Assembly (NCBI RefSeq): GCF_900324475.1
Contig: NZ_LT992502.1
Location: forward strand, 4,588,001-4,652,000
Reading direction: 5' to 3'
Source: Enterobacter bugandensis
Lineage (GTDB): Bacteria > Pseudomonadota > Gammaproteobacteria > Enterobacterales > Enterobacteriaceae
DNA: 64,000 nt
Part shown: in pieces, positions 1 to 10,103 of the stretch
Layout of the letters: each line of letters begins with the position of its first letter
Numbering within the stretch: the first letter of the stretch is position 1
The notes under the pieces: model-generated
The model's input: only the letters and a program-made list of their open reading frames with translations
What the model was told of the DNA's origin: nothing
The model's database searches: none
Program-made: the position numbers and the translations under genes

Positions 1-546
<546 letters not shown>

Positions 547-555
547 GCCTATATT

Positions 556-614
556 CCCTCTCCCCTGGGGAGAGGGTTAGGGTGAGGGGCATCGACCGCA
601 CCGGACCCCTCACC
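556..614. repeat. Intergenic compound palindrome (enterobacterial repeat type)
   Basis: A perfect 21-base palindrome (arms CCCTCTCCCC and GGGGAGAGGG around one T, 556-576) is followed by a second inverted pair, GGTGAGGGG at 581-589 and CCCCTCACC at 606-614. CT-rich repeats of this kind are common between genes in Enterobacter and Klebsiella. It fills most of the glpK-glpX gap and could attenuate or stabilise the operon transcript. There is no T-tract, so it is not a standard intrinsic terminator. Confidence 0.7.
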
Positions 615-669
615 CCTCCCCACTCTGTGATAAACTTCGTGCAATTCCTTTTGATTGTACGAGTCCCTC

Positions 670-1680
670 ATGAAACGTGAACTTGCTATCGAGTTTTCCC
701 GCGTCACCGAAGCAGCCGCCCTTGCAGGCTATAAATGGCTGGGTCGTGGCGACAAAAATACCGCAGACGGCGCGGCCGTCCACGCCATGCGCATTGTGCT
801 TAACCAGGTCAACATCGACGGCACTATCGTCATCGGTGAAGGCGAGATCGACGAAGCGCCGATGCTCTACATCGGTGAAAAGGTCGGGACCGGCAAAGGC
901 GATGCGGTGGATATCGCGGTGGACCCGATCGAAGGCACGCGCATGACGGCGATGGGCCAGGCCAACGCCCTGGCGGTGCTGGCTGTGGGCGATAAAGGCA
1001 GCTTCCTCAACGCGCCGGACATGTACATGGAAAAGCTGATTGTCGGCCCTGGAGCGAAAGGTGCAATCGATCTCAGCCTGCCGCTGGACGCCAACCTGCG
1101 CAATATCGCGGCGGCGCTGGCTAAACCGCTCAACGAACTCACCGTGACCATTCTGGCGAAACCGCGCCACGACGCCACCATCTCTTATCTGCAGGCACTC
1201 GGCGTGCGCGTGTTTGCCATTCCGGATGGCGACGTTGCCGCGTCTATTCTGACCTGCATGCCGGACAGCGAAGTCGACGTGCTTTACGGCATCGGCGGCG
1301 CGCCGGAAGGCGTGGTCTCTGCGGCGGTGATCCGCGCACTGGACGGCGATATGCAGGCGCGCCTTCTGCCGCGCCATGAGGTGAAAGGCGACAGCGACGA
1401 AAACCGTCGTATCGGTGAGGACGAGCTGGCGCGCTGCGCAGCGATGGGCATCGAAGCCAATAAAGTACTGGCGCTGAACGACATGGCGCGCAGTGATAAC
1501 GTCGTCTTCTCTGCAACCGGCATCACCAAAGGCGATCTGCTGGACGGCATCACCCGCAAGGGCAACATGGCGACCACTGAAACGCTGCTGATCCGCGGTA
1601 AATCGCGCACCATCCGACGCATTCAGTCCATTCACTATCTCGACCGTAAAGACCCGGACGTGCAGACGCACATTCTGTAA
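670..1680 (+). CDS. glpX: Class II fructose-1,6-bisphosphatase
   Basis: The 336-residue protein matches E. coli GlpX in length and sequence. It hydrolyses fructose-1,6-bisphosphate to fructose-6-phosphate in gluconeogenesis. Visible motifs of the FBPase class II / inositol-phosphatase fold are the acidic metal-binding stretches GEGEIDEAP (about residues 56-64) and DPIEGT (about 89-94). The ATG at 670 is chosen over an upstream in-frame TTG at 655 because it gives the family start MKRELAIEFSRVTEAAA. Its place after glpK ties it to growth on glycerol, which requires gluconeogenesis. Confidence 0.97.
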   Translation: MKRELAIEFSRVTEAAALAGYKWLGRGDKNTADGAAVHAMRIVLNQVNIDGTIVIGEGEIDEAPMLYIGEKVGTGKGDAVDIAVDPIEGTRMTAMGQANALAVLAVGDKGSFLNAPDMYMEKLIVGPGAKGAIDLSLPLDANLRNIAAALAKPLNELTVTILAKPRHDATISYLQALGVRVFAIPDGDVAASILTCMPDSEVDVLYGIGGAPEGVVSAAVIRALDGDMQARLLPRHEVKGDSDENRRIGEDELARCAAMGIEANKVLALNDMARSDNVVFSATGITKGDLLDGITRKGNMATTETLLIRGKSRTIRRIQSIHYLDRKDPDVQTHIL

Positions 1681-1776
1681 AACCGTTTGATCGATAGAGC
1701 TTTCCGGCCCGAAGGGGCTGGAAATGTTTCCCACAAGTACGGAAGATAGAACAGAGAAACAGCACAGGAGAAGATC

Positions 1777-2523
1777 ATGGCGGACTGGGTAACAGGTAAA
1801 GTCACAAAGATAGAATTCTGGACCGATGCGCTATTTAGTCTCACCCTGCATGCTCCCGTTCACCCGTTTAAGGCCGGGCAATTTGCCAAGCTGGGTCTGG
1901 ATGTCGACGGCGAGCGCGTGCAGCGCGCCTACTCTTACGTTAACGCGCCGGATAACCCGGATCTCGAGTTCTATCTCGTCACCGTTCCTGACGGTAAGCT
2001 CAGCCCGCGCCTTGCCGCCCTTAAGCCCGGCGACGATGTGCAGATTGTGAGCGAAGCGGCAGGCTTCTTTGTGCTCGAAGAGATCCCTGACTGTGACACG
2101 CTCTGGATGCTGGCAACCGGCACGGCCATCGGTCCGTATCTCTCTATCTTGCAGTACGGTAAGGATCTGGAGCGCTTCAAAAACATCGTGCTGGTGCACG
2201 CCGCGCGCTATGCCGCAGATTTAAGCTATCTCCCGCAGATGCAGGCGCTGGAACAGCAGTACGGCGGAAAGTTAAAGATTCAGACGGTAGTCAGCCGCGA
2301 AACCGTAGCAGGAGCGCTTACCGGTCGCGTACCGGCGTTAATTGAGAGCGGCGCACTGGAAGACGCAGTGGGCTTACCGATGACGGCCGAAACCAGCCAC
2401 GTCATGCTGTGCGGTAACCCGCAGATGGTCCGGGACACGCAGCAGATTCTGAAGGATACCCGGCAGATGACGAAACATCTTCGCCGCCGGCCGGGCCATA
2501 TGACCGCCGAACACTACTGGTGA
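1777..2523 (+). CDS. fpr: Ferredoxin/flavodoxin-NADP+ reductase
   Basis: The 248-residue protein is an FAD-dependent reductase moving electrons between NADPH and ferredoxin or flavodoxin. The FAD-binding motif RAYSYVNAP is at about residues 50-58, the nucleotide-binding glycine motif ATGTAIGPYLS at about 112-122, and VMLCGNPQM near 211-219. The C-terminal aromatic stack residue is present in the ending EHYW. The ATG at 1777 follows CAGGAGAAG. In E. coli fpr is SoxRS-controlled; no soxbox was confidently identified here. The stop abuts the stop of convergent yiiR; E. coli uspD and yiiS, which lie between these genes there, are absent. Confidence 0.97.
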   Translation: MADWVTGKVTKIEFWTDALFSLTLHAPVHPFKAGQFAKLGLDVDGERVQRAYSYVNAPDNPDLEFYLVTVPDGKLSPRLAALKPGDDVQIVSEAAGFFVLEEIPDCDTLWMLATGTAIGPYLSILQYGKDLERFKNIVLVHAARYAADLSYLPQMQALEQQYGGKLKIQTVVSRETVAGALTGRVPALIESGALEDAVGLPMTAETSHVMLCGNPQMVRDTQQILKDTRQMTKHLRRRPGHMTAEHYW

Positions 2524-2943
2524 TCAGCGGTATTTCACCTCGACGGTATCTTTACCGTATTTATTTTCGCTCTGGGTGCCGATAAACGCGCCCAGATCGA
2601 CAATCATCATCACGAAGATGACCGACGGCAGCAGCCTGCCCACGACCCACGGCAGGATGGAAGGCAGCATCGCCCAGTTCCCTGCCACCAGCATCCACGC
2701 CAGTATGATCAAAAATGCCCACGCGCCGGAGCGGCCGCGATCGTGCAGGCGTTTCACCACGACGGCCGCCGTTGGCCATAGCAGGCAGACCAGTGCAAAT
2801 GCCGCCGTTTGCGTGCTCAGCCAGGCGTTGTAGGCAACGAAAAAAAGAAGCAGCATGGCGACGACCCACGTCACCATCCAGACCCAGAAATCACGGCGTC
2901 CAATACGCCCTTTGAATGAAAACAGCCACTGCTGTATGGTCAT
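2524..2943 (-). CDS. yiiR: DUF805 inner-membrane protein YiiR
   Basis: The 139-residue hydrophobic protein begins MTIQQWLFSFKGRIGRRDFW, the usual amino end of DUF805 proteins, in which a short GRIGRRDFW stretch precedes three or four membrane helices. KRLHDRGRSGAW in the middle is another family mark. The function of DUF805 proteins is not established. The ATG at 2943 is preferred over an upstream in-frame start at 3003 because AAGGAACC precedes it and the family begins there. It converges tail to tail with fpr. Confidence 0.9.
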   Translation of the reverse strand: MTIQQWLFSFKGRIGRRDFWVWMVTWVVAMLLLFFVAYNAWLSTQTAAFALVCLLWPTAAVVVKRLHDRGRSGAWAFLIILAWMLVAGNWAMLPSILPWVVGRLLPSVIFVMMIVDLGAFIGTQSENKYGKDTVEVKYR

Positions 2944-2996
2944 GTAAGGTTCCTTATTATCGTTTAGCCCGCATTTTACCCTGGAGTTGTGACCTT

Positions 2997-3025
2997 TTGA
3001 CAAGCCGACCAGATATCGTTTTAAT
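2997..3025 (+). promoter_or_regulatory. Predicted sigma-70 promoter for yiiQ
   Basis: A consensus -35 TTGACA (2997-3002) and -10 TTTAAT (3020-3025) are separated by exactly 17 bases. They lie 25 bases upstream of the yiiQ ATG, in the divergent yiiR-yiiQ gap. This is inferred from sequence alone. Confidence 0.6.
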
Positions 3026-3049
3026 CATGAGCACTTACGGCCAGGTGCA

Positions 3050-3652
3050 ATGTTGATGAAAAATTCGGCACATTCTCTCTTCCTGTGTTTAGCGATGCTC
3101 GGCGCGGGTTTTCCGCTGCACGCCGCCAACACCGCGGCCCCCACCACTGCGCCGTATTTGCTGGCGGGCGCACCGTCTTTCGATCAGTCCATCAGCCAGT
3201 TTCGCGAAGCTTTCAATCAGGCCAACCCAGGGCTGCCGCTGGATGAGTTTCGCGCCATTGATAGCTCGCGCGATACCCCTACACTGACCCGTGCAGCGAG
3301 CAAGATTAACGAGAATTTGTATGCTTCCACGGCGCTGGAGCGCGGTACGTTAAAAATCAAAAGCATGCAAATCACCTGGCTACCGATTCAGGGGCCAGAG
3401 CAGAAAGCGGCTAAATCGAAGGCGCTTGATTACATGAGCGCGGTGCTGCAGGCGTTTACGCCTGCGCTGACGAAAAAGCAGAGCCAGCAAAAGCTGCAAA
3501 AGCTGCTGGCCGCCGGTAAAAACAAGCGGTACTACGCCACAACCGAAGGCGCGATTCGCTATGTAGTGGCGGATAACGGCGAAAAAGGACTGACCTTCGC
3601 CGTTGAACCGATTAAGCTGGCGCTATCTGACACCCTTGGCGGGGCCAATTAA
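3050..3652 (+). CDS. yiiQ: DUF1454 periplasmic protein YiiQ
   Basis: The 200-residue protein has a cleavable signal peptide (SLFLCLAMLGAGFPLHA, cleavage near residue 25) and the DUF1454 body, including YLLAGAPSFDQSISQFRE and AASKINENLYASTALERGT. It closely resembles E. coli YiiQ, a periplasmic protein of unknown function encoded beside tpiA. An alternative start is the internal ATG two codons later (MKNSAHS). Gene order yiiR-yiiQ-tpiA is conserved. Confidence 0.92.
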   Translation: MLMKNSAHSLFLCLAMLGAGFPLHAANTAAPTTAPYLLAGAPSFDQSISQFREAFNQANPGLPLDEFRAIDSSRDTPTLTRAASKINENLYASTALERGTLKIKSMQITWLPIQGPEQKAAKSKALDYMSAVLQAFTPALTKKQSQQKLQKLLAAGKNKRYYATTEGAIRYVVADNGEKGLTFAVEPIKLALSDTLGGAN

Positions 3653-3763
3653 TGACAAAAAGCAAAGCCTTTCGAGGGAAAATCTCTATACTGATTCACA
3701 GACCATGCTGCCCGACAGGGCGGCCATATTCCTTAATTCGCTTATTTAGCGTGGAGAATTGAA

Positions 3764-4531
3764 ATGCGACATCCTTTAGTGATGGGTAACTGGAAACTGA
3801 ACGGCAGCCGCCACATGGTAAACGAACTGGTTGCAAACCTGCGTAAAGAGCTGGCTGGCGTGACCGGCTGCGCGGTTGCTATCGCTCCGCCGGATATGTA
3901 CCTGGATCTGGCTAAACGTGCCGCTGACGGCAGCCACATCGTGCTGGGCGCGCAGAACGTTGACGTTAACCTGTCTGGCGCGTTCACCGGTGAAACTTCC
4001 GCTGAAATGCTGAAAGATATCGGCGCGAAATACATCATCATCGGCCACTCCGAGCGTCGCACCTACCACAAAGAATCTGACGAGTTCATCGCGAAGAAAT
4101 TTGCCGTGCTGAAAGAGCAGGGTCTGATCCCGGTTCTGTGCATCGGTGAAACCGAAGCGGAAAACGAAGCGGGCAAAACCGAAGAAGTGTGTGCACGTCA
4201 GATCGACGCCGTGCTGAAAACGCAGGGCGCGTCAGCGTTCGAAGGCGCGGTTATCGCTTACGAGCCAGTCTGGGCGATCGGTACCGGCAAATCTGCTACC
4301 CCTGCGCAGGCTCAGGCAGTTCACAAATTCATCCGTGACCACATTGCGAAAGCCGACGCGAAAGTGGCTGAGCAAGTGATCATCCAGTACGGCGGCTCCG
4401 TAAACGCCTCCAACGCTGCTGAGCTGTTCACCCAGCCAGATATCGATGGCGCGCTGGTTGGCGGTGCATCCCTGAAAGCGGACGCTTTCGCGGTGATCGT
4501 TAAAGCGGCAGAAGCGGCTAAACAGGCGTAA
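3764..4531 (+). CDS. tpiA: Triosephosphate isomerase
   Basis: The 255-residue TIM barrel interconverts dihydroxyacetone phosphate and glyceraldehyde-3-phosphate. Visible catalytic elements are the substrate-binding NWKLN (residues 9-13), the catalytic histidine in GHSERR (about 94-99), the catalytic glutamate in [15 protein letters not shown] with loop 6 (about 166-180), and the phosphate-binding YGGSV and GGASL turns. GTGGAGAATTGAA precedes the ATG. Its position matters here because both the rhamnose and sulfoquinovose pathways in this window yield dihydroxyacetone phosphate. Confidence 0.98.
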   Translation: MRHPLVMGNWKLNGSRHMVNELVANLRKELAGVTGCAVAIAPPDMYLDLAKRAADGSHIVLGAQNVDVNLSGAFTGETSAEMLKDIGAKYIIIGHSERRTYHKESDEFIAKKFAVLKEQGLIPVLCIGETEAENEAGKTEEVCARQIDAVLKTQGASAFEGAVIAYEPVWAIGTGKSATPAQAQAVHKFIRDHIAKADAKVAEQVIIQYGGSVNASNAAELFTQPDIDGALVGGASLKADAFAVIVKAAEAAKQA

Positions 4532-4541
4532 TGGCCTTTGT

Positions 4542-4568
4542 GGCGGGTGGCGCTTGCGCTTACCCGCC
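4542..4568. repeat. REP-like hairpin between convergent genes
   Basis: The inverted pair GGCGGGTGGCG / CGCTTACCCGCC has the shape of an enterobacterial REP element. It lies between the convergent stops of tpiA and the SLC13-type permease, where REP units usually sit, and may stabilise or end both messages. Confidence 0.65.
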
Positions 4569-4569
4569 G

Positions 4570-5874
4570 CTACAAACGCCCTAACACGCTAAACCACAGA
4601 TAATCCAGCGGCAGCAGCACCAGATACGTCGCAATCGCCAGCGCCAGGCAGAGCACCATCCCCGCCCTTGCAGGCACCTTTCCTAGCCCCATCGCCACCA
4701 CAATCGGCGACGCCTGATACGGCAGCAGCGGCGTGGAATAGCCCAGTACCTGAATCATGATCACCGACAGCAGCGGGAAACCGGTCGCGTCCGAGAAGCT
4801 CTGCGCCAGCGTGGTGTACAGCGCCGGAACGCCGTTGGCAGTCATAATGAAGTTGAGTGCCGTAGTAATTCCGGTTAGCGCCAGGAAGCTGGTGAATGGT
4901 TTGTCCGCATCCAGCGGCATTATGCGCAGCAGCGCCTCGCCTACGGCCGCTCCGATACCCGTTTGCGTCACGACGATCGCCAGCCCGAGAATACCCGCAA
5001 CGTAAATGCAGGTGCGCATATTTACCCCCGCCGAGAACTCCTCGCCGGTGATAAAACCAATGCGCGGCAGCATAACGATAATCGAGGCCGCCAGCCCCGT
5101 CCACGCTGGCCCCACGCCGTGCCAGCTCTCCGTCACCCACATCATCAGCACCACCACCAGCAGCCAGGCGAGTCGTTTTTCGTCACGCCCCATCGGTTCA
5201 GACAGCGTGAAATCCTTCGCCGGTTTCGGGCTGCCGGGGAACAGCCAGCAGATGAGGCCAATCAGAATCAGGCCTTTGAGAATACCGAGCACCGGCGTGT
5301 GCAGCAGCAGATACGGGACATAGTTCAGGTGAATGCCGTACGAGCCTTCCGCCGCGCCGCTCATGACCAGGTTAGGCACGTTGGCGGGCAGAATGGTGGC
5401 CGAGAGCTGGAAGGTACCGAAGCCGACTGCCAGCGCAAGGCCGAACCATGCGCGGGAGCCGTCGGCGATACCGGCGCGTTTCGCCATCGCCGCGACAATG
5501 GGCATCAGCAGCGCAATACGCCCCATGTTTGACGGCATCACAAACGCCAGCGCGTAGCTGAGCAATACCACGCTCGCCACCATCAGCATCCAGGAGTCAG
5601 TGAGCTTTGCCGAAAGCGCCCGGGCGGCCCTGTCCGCCAGGCCGGTTTTACGGATCGCCACGCCGAGCACAAAGCCGCTGAAGACCAGCCAGAAAGCCGA
5701 CGAGGCAAAACCGCCAAAAATCACCTCCGGCGGGGCGATTCTGGCGGTCATCGCCGCCGTGAAAAACAACAGAGCGGTGATAAATTCCGGCAACAGCGAC
5801 GTCGCCCACAGCACGATGGTGACGCCGACGATCAGCGAGGGCAGCAGCAGAGGATGCGTTAACCAGAGCGACAT
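4570..5874 (-). CDS. SLC13/DASS-type anion permease, substrate unknown
   Basis: The 434-residue protein is almost entirely hydrophobic, with about 11-12 predicted membrane helices. Its layout fits the divalent anion:Na+ symporter (SLC13/CitT-like) group: ILPANVPNLVMSG near the middle and LPYQASPIVVAMGLG near the end resemble the two helix-break substrate motifs of that family. AGGAGA stands eight bases before the ATG. In E. coli tpiA and cdh are neighbours, so this gene is an extra inserted between them. The substrate cannot be read from the sequence; di- or tricarboxylates are only a family-level guess. Confidence 0.75.
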   Translation of the reverse strand: MSLWLTHPLLLPSLIVGVTIVLWATSLLPEFITALLFFTAAMTARIAPPEVIFGGFASSAFWLVFSGFVLGVAIRKTGLADRAARALSAKLTDSWMLMVASVVLLSYALAFVMPSNMGRIALLMPIVAAMAKRAGIADGSRAWFGLALAVGFGTFQLSATILPANVPNLVMSGAAEGSYGIHLNYVPYLLLHTPVLGILKGLILIGLICWLFPGSPKPAKDFTLSEPMGRDEKRLAWLLVVVLMMWVTESWHGVGPAWTGLAASIIVMLPRIGFITGEEFSAGVNMRTCIYVAGILGLAIVVTQTGIGAAVGEALLRIMPLDADKPFTSFLALTGITTALNFIMTANGVPALYTTLAQSFSDATGFPLLSVIMIQVLGYSTPLLPYQASPIVVAMGLGKVPARAGMVLCLALAIATYLVLLPLDYLWFSVLGRL

Positions 5875-5947
5875 ACCTGTCTCCTGTAGATTTTTTCAGC
5901 AAGTCTACGGTGACAGGCAGCCTGAGTAAACGCGATTTATAGTGGGG

Positions 5948-6691
5948 TTACTTCAGGATAGCGCATTGATGATCCTGCAATTCCTCTGCCGACGCGCGGT
6001 TAAGCGTGAGCAGGTTACGCTCGGTCGCCAGCAAAACAAACGAACCATCCGACTGCTGCGCCATCGCCAGCGCGAAGCGTCCCATATGGTCGCGCGCTTC
6101 CGGCAGCTCTTCCGCCAGCATCATAAACGGACTGCGCTGGACCAGTTCATTCTCCGTCACCCGGCGTGCGAGGTACTCATGTCCTTCCAGCCCACCCGGG
6201 AACGGTAGCCACTGGGTGCTGATGTCTCCCTGCGCCGCGTTGAGCTTCTCGCGCACGTCCGGGCGCAGGCAGGAGATATGGATATGGAAATGGTTCTGCG
6301 TGCGTCCGGTTGGTGAGTTAATCGTCAGCGAAATAGCGCTGTCCGGCACTTCAGAGCCACGCTTCAGGGTCATAAAGCTGCGCGACTGCCACGCCAGCCA
6401 GAAGAAGTTTGGCGTATGAGGCTCGGTCAGTAGCGGGCTTTCGGTGCCGTTGATGCGGTACGTTGGCATCAGCAGATACTGCAGCGGCCCGTTGCGGTCC
6501 TTAAATACCACATAGCCCGCATCAGGCTTCACCTGCGCGCAGGGTGCCGGGTTACGGTGCTGCAGCTGATTAGGCAGACACTGGTCGAGGACGATATGGC
6601 GCAACGCATTCGGATTACCCGCTTTTATCCAGTACACGCCGCCTGCGGCAAGGGCGATGACAATCAGGATCAGTAAGATAATTTTTTTCAC
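5948..6691 (-). CDS. cdh: CDP-diacylglycerol pyrophosphatase
   Basis: The 247-residue membrane-anchored enzyme hydrolyses CDP-diacylglycerol to CMP and phosphatidate. One amino-terminal helix ([20 protein letters not shown]) anchors it; the catalytic HFHIHISC segment (a histidine-triad-like HxHxH) is near residue 140. The GTG at 6691 is chosen because GGGAACG precedes it and the length then matches E. coli Cdh (251). An open frame continues upstream to 6745, but that stretch has no family similarity. The sbp terminator separates it from sbp. Confidence 0.93.
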   Translation of the reverse strand: MKKIILLILIVIALAAGGVYWIKAGNPNALRHIVLDQCLPNQLQHRNPAPCAQVKPDAGYVVFKDRNGPLQYLLMPTYRINGTESPLLTEPHTPNFFWLAWQSRSFMTLKRGSEVPDSAISLTINSPTGRTQNHFHIHISCLRPDVREKLNAAQGDISTQWLPFPGGLEGHEYLARRVTENELVQRSPFMMLAEELPEARDHMGRFALAMAQQSDGSFVLLATERNLLTLNRASAEELQDHQCAILK

Positions 6692-6747
6692 AACGCGTTC
6701 CCTGTTTTCAATAGAGGCAAAAGAGTAACGCAAAATGATGACCAAAT

Positions 6748-6777
6748 AAAAAACCCGGTGGATTTCTCACACCGGGT
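6748..6777 (-). terminator. Intrinsic terminator of sbp
   Basis: On the minus strand an 8-base stem (ACCCGGTG / CACCGGGT, seven-base loop) is followed by a run of six T. It lies just after the sbp stop and ahead of cdh. Confidence 0.85.
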
Positions 6778-6798
6778 CGCCGTGTCGTTTGCTAACCG

Positions 6799-7788
6799 TT
6801 AGCGCTGGCTAATCTGGTCGAAGGTGCCGCCATTAGAGAAGTGCTCTTTCTGCGCTTTCGTCCAGCCGCCGAATACATCATCAATGGTGAAGAGCTTCAG
6901 TTTCGGGAATTCGCTGTCGTATTTCTTCGCGACAGCCGCATCGCGCGGACGATAGAAGTTCTTCGCCGCGATTTCCTGGCCTTCCGGCGCGTAGAGATAC
7001 TTCAGGTAGGCTTCCGCCACCGCTTTGGTGCCTTTCTTATCAACGACCTTATCGACCACGGAAACGGTCGGCTCGGCGAGGATGGATTCGCTCGGAGTCA
7101 CGATCTCAAACTTGTCTTTACCCAGTTCGTGGGTCGCCAGCAGGGCTTCGTTTTCCCAGGCAATAAGCACGTCGCCAATTCCGCGCTCGACGAAGGTGTT
7201 AGTGGCACCGCGCGCGCCGGAGTCCAGCACTTCAACGTTTTTGTACAGGGATTTGACGAACTCCTGTGCTTTAGCCTGGTCACCGTTGTTGTGGTGCAGC
7301 GCGTAGCCCCAGGCCGCCAGGTAGTTCCAGCGTGCCCCGCCGGAGCTTTTCGGGTTCGGGGTAATCACAGAAACGCCCGGTTTGATCAGGTCGTTCCAGT
7401 CCTTAATCTGTTTCGGGTTGCCTTTACGCACCAGGAAGACGATGGTCGAGGTGTATGGCGCGGAGTTGTCCGGCAGGCGTTTGATCCAGTTTTTGTCGAT
7501 ACGGCCACGCTCGGCGATAGCGTCGACATCATAGGCCAGCGCCAGGGTAACTACGTCGGCTTCAATACCGTTAATCACCGATGTCGCCTGCTTACCAGAG
7601 CCACCGTGCGACTGGCGAACCACCACGTTATCGCCGGTTTCCTGCTTCCAGTGCGCCGCGAAGGCTTTGTTGTATTGATCGTACAGCTCACGCGTCGGGT
7701 CGTACGACACGTTGAGAAGTTGAATGTCCTTTGCCAGCACGCTGGTCGATGCCAGCAATAATGTTAACCCCACGCCCCATTTATTCAT
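6799..7788 (-). CDS. sbp: Periplasmic sulfate-binding protein
   Basis: The 329-residue precursor has a signal peptide [19 protein letters not shown] (cleavage after residue 19) and the mature start [17 protein letters not shown] typical of sulfate/thiosulfate-binding proteins. The [10 protein letters not shown] segment holds sulfate-binding residues. It delivers sulfate to the CysTWA ABC transporter, encoded elsewhere. It is a single-gene unit, as in E. coli, where the CysB regulator controls it. No CysB site was identified by eye. Confidence 0.97.
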   Translation of the reverse strand: MNKWGVGLTLLLASTSVLAKDIQLLNVSYDPTRELYDQYNKAFAAHWKQETGDNVVVRQSHGGSGKQATSVINGIEADVVTLALAYDVDAIAERGRIDKNWIKRLPDNSAPYTSTIVFLVRKGNPKQIKDWNDLIKPGVSVITPNPKSSGGARWNYLAAWGYALHHNNGDQAKAQEFVKSLYKNVEVLDSGARGATNTFVERGIGDVLIAWENEALLATHELGKDKFEIVTPSESILAEPTVSVVDKVVDKKGTKAVAEAYLKYLYAPEGQEIAAKNFYRPRDAAVAKKYDSEFPKLKLFTIDDVFGGWTKAQKEHFSNGGTFDQISQR

Positions 7789-7886
7789 CGCCCAGCTCTC
7801 TTGTGTAGTGTTTTGATGAATGCAGCGTGCCAGAAAGCGAATCGATGATTAAAGAATAAAAAAAGATTGGCTATAACGTGGAGGAA

Positions 7887-7915
7887 TAAAAGCCCTCTTC
7901 AGAAAGAAGAGGGCT
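7887..7915 (-). terminator. Intrinsic terminator of pfkA
   Basis: On the minus strand AGCCCTCTTC pairs with GAAGAGGGCT around a short loop and is followed by TTTTATT. It sits directly downstream of the pfkA stop. Confidence 0.85.
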
Positions 7916-7922
7916 CGAAGGA

Positions 7923-8885
7923 TCAGTACAGTTTTTTCGCGCAGTCCAGCCAGTCACCTTTGAACGGACGCTTCATGTTTTCAATCGCGTCGATGATGTC
8001 ATGGTGCACCAGCTGTTCGTTCTGAATACCGACGCAGCGGCCGCCGTGGCCCTGCAGCAGCAGCTCGATAGCGTAGGCACCCATGCGGGACGCCAGAATA
8101 CGGTCGTACGGGCCAGGGGAACCGCCGCGCTGGATGTGGCCCAGAACGGTCGCGCGGGTTTCGCGTTTGGTTTCGGTTTCGATGTACTTCGCCAGCTCGT
8201 CAACGTCACAGATGTGCTCGGTGATAGCCACAATCGCGTGTTTCTTACCTTTCGCGATACCGGCTTTGATTTCAGCAACCAGATCTTCGCGGCTGAATTC
8301 CACTTCAGGAACCACCACAAACTCACAACCACCGGCGATAGCCGCTGCCAGGGTCAGGTCACCGCAGTAACGGCCCATCACTTCAACGATAGAGATACGC
8401 TGGTGAGAAGAAGAGGTGTCACGCAGGCGGTCAATGGCTTCCACAACGGTGCCCAGCGCGGTGAAGTAACCGATGGTGTAGTCAGTGCCTTTGATGTCGT
8501 TGTCGATGGTGCCCGGCAGGCCGATGCACGGGAAGCCCATTTCGGTCAGACGTTTTGCACCCATGTACGAGCCGTCACCGCCGATAACGACCAGCGCGTC
8601 CAGACCACGCTTTTTCATGTTCTCGATAGCCACTTCACGGATGTGTTCGTCACGGAATTCCGGGAAGCGCGCAGACCCAAGGAAGGTACCGCCACGGTTG
8701 ATCATGTCAGACACGCTGTAGCGGTCGAGCTGAACCATACGGTCTTCATACAGACCCAGGTAACCATCATAGATACCAAAAACTTCCAGACCTTCCGTCA
8801 GCGCTGCACGGACAACCCCACGAATTGCCGCGTTCATGCCCGGCGCATCACCGCCGCTTGTCAACACACCGATTTTCTTAATCAT
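7923..8885 (-). CDS. pfkA: 6-phosphofructokinase I
   Basis: The 320-residue enzyme, identical in length to E. coli PfkA, phosphorylates fructose-6-phosphate with ATP. Motifs in order: ATP-binding [15 protein letters not shown] (about 9-23), GGDGSYMGA (about 102-110), the catalytic [12 protein letters not shown] (about 124-135), and the MGRYCG substrate segment (about 169-174). The ATG at 8885 ([12 protein letters not shown]) follows AGAGGTAGTC; the frame extends upstream to 8972 without family similarity. Confidence 0.98.
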   Translation of the reverse strand: MIKKIGVLTSGGDAPGMNAAIRGVVRAALTEGLEVFGIYDGYLGLYEDRMVQLDRYSVSDMINRGGTFLGSARFPEFRDEHIREVAIENMKKRGLDALVVIGGDGSYMGAKRLTEMGFPCIGLPGTIDNDIKGTDYTIGYFTALGTVVEAIDRLRDTSSSHQRISIVEVMGRYCGDLTLAAAIAGGCEFVVVPEVEFSREDLVAEIKAGIAKGKKHAIVAITEHICDVDELAKYIETETKRETRATVLGHIQRGGSPGPYDRILASRMGAYAIELLLQGHGGRCVGIQNEQLVHHDIIDAIENMKRPFKGDWLDCAKKLY

Positions 8886-9059
8886 GACTACCTCTGAACT
8901 TAGGAATGCAAAATTGAAATCTGTTGCCGGAAGAAACTTATCGACCAACGAATACTGCAAATAGTATATCAATCCCTTCTGGCTGAATTGATTCAGGTCA
9001 GACCAAATGGCGGTAATTTATACACAAAATGCTGGCCTGGCTCACTTTTTTACAACGAA

Positions 9060-9953
9060 TTACGAAAGCCCAACATGTCCGGGTACAACCGAGCAGGGAT
9101 CCTGGTGAATGATGACGTCTGAACCAGGAAAACGCTGCAAAATCGCCTGCTCGACCTGCTCAGCAATAACGTGAGCCTGTACCAGTGGCAGGTTGTCTTC
9201 CATTTCAATATGAATCTGAATAAAGCGGGTCGGCCCTGACTGCCGCGTTCGAAGATCGTGTGCACCGCTGACGCCGGGCCAGGAGGTCACGATAGAAAAA
9301 ATTTCGTTACGTTCTGAGTCCGGAAGAGCGCGATCGAGCAGTGATTGCACCGCGTCATACCCCATCCGCAGGGCGCTATATAAAATATAGATACCAATCC
9401 CTAACGCAAACAACGCATCGGCCCGATGCCAGCCATACCAGGCCAGACCGAGTGCAATAAGAATAGCCCCATTCATCATAACATCAGATTGATAATGAAG
9501 CATATCCGCCCGTACGGCCTGACTTTGCGTTTTGCGAACGACCCAGCGCTGGAACGTTACCAGAACAAGTGTGCTTATAAGTGCAATGACCGTGACGACC
9601 ACGCCGACACCGGGATTGTTCATCGGTGAAGGCGAAACCAGATGCTGAATACCGGTCAAAAACAGGAACAGTGCAGAGCCAGAAATGAACATACTTTGCG
9701 CCAGCGCCGCGAGCGATTCCGCCTTGCCGTGCCCAAACGTGTGCTCTTCATCCGCCGGCTGCAGCGAGTAACGTACCACCAGGAGGTTGGTCAGCGAGGC
9801 GGCGATATCGACCAGTGAATCCACCAGCGCCGCCAGAATACTGACCGAGCCGGTATACCACCAGGCAAAGATTTTGATCAGCAGCAGGCCAGAGGCCATG
9901 ACGGTCGCCGCAATGGCGGCCCGGCTTACCAGCCTTCCATAGGATTGATTCAT
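9060..9953 (-). CDS. fieF: Cation-efflux (CDF) transporter FieF/YiiP
   Basis: The 297-residue protein exports Fe2+ or Zn2+ in exchange for protons. Six membrane helices precede a cytoplasmic C-terminal domain. The transport-site residues appear in [10 protein letters not shown] (helix 2) and [10 protein letters not shown] (helix 5), and the intersubunit zinc site in HGKAESL. The carboxyl-terminal stretch [14 protein letters not shown] is the usual regulatory fold. The ATG at 9953 ([11 protein letters not shown]) matches E. coli; a frame five codons longer exists. It sits between pfkA and cpxP as in E. coli. Confidence 0.96.
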   Translation of the reverse strand: MNQSYGRLVSRAAIAATVMASGLLLIKIFAWWYTGSVSILAALVDSLVDIAASLTNLLVVRYSLQPADEEHTFGHGKAESLAALAQSMFISGSALFLFLTGIQHLVSPSPMNNPGVGVVVTVIALISTLVLVTFQRWVVRKTQSQAVRADMLHYQSDVMMNGAILIALGLAWYGWHRADALFALGIGIYILYSALRMGYDAVQSLLDRALPDSERNEIFSIVTSWPGVSGAHDLRTRQSGPTRFIQIHIEMEDNLPLVQAHVIAEQVEQAILQRFPGSDVIIHQDPCSVVPGHVGLS

Positions 9954-10042
9954 AAACGCTCCTGTCATGTCATGCCGCTAGTATAACGGAAGCATGGGGA
10001 GGCAAAGGATGAATAAACGGTTAACAAATCAGAATGCGGGGC

Positions 10043-10097
10043 AAAAAAAACCACATCATGTGGGGGAAGACAGGGATGGTGTCTATGGCAAGGAAAA
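10043..10097 (-). ncRNA. cpxQ: CpxQ-like small RNA from the cpxP 3' end
   Basis: On the minus strand, just after the cpxP stop (10104), the sequence starting TTTTCCTTGCCATAG and running through CCATCCCTGTC to a short CCAC/GTGG hairpin with eight T matches my recollection of E. coli/Salmonella CpxQ. That RNA is an RNase E-released, Hfq-binding 3' fragment of cpxP mRNA which represses inner-membrane protein mRNAs. The 5' end given is inferred from that resemblance. Confidence 0.75.
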
Positions 10098-10103
10098 CAG
10101 GGT

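Noticed and set aside
7923..8972. A 349-residue pfkA with an N-terminal extension
   Set aside because: The 29 extra residues lie in the promoter region and lack similarity; the ATG at 8885 gives the invariant start and 320-residue length.
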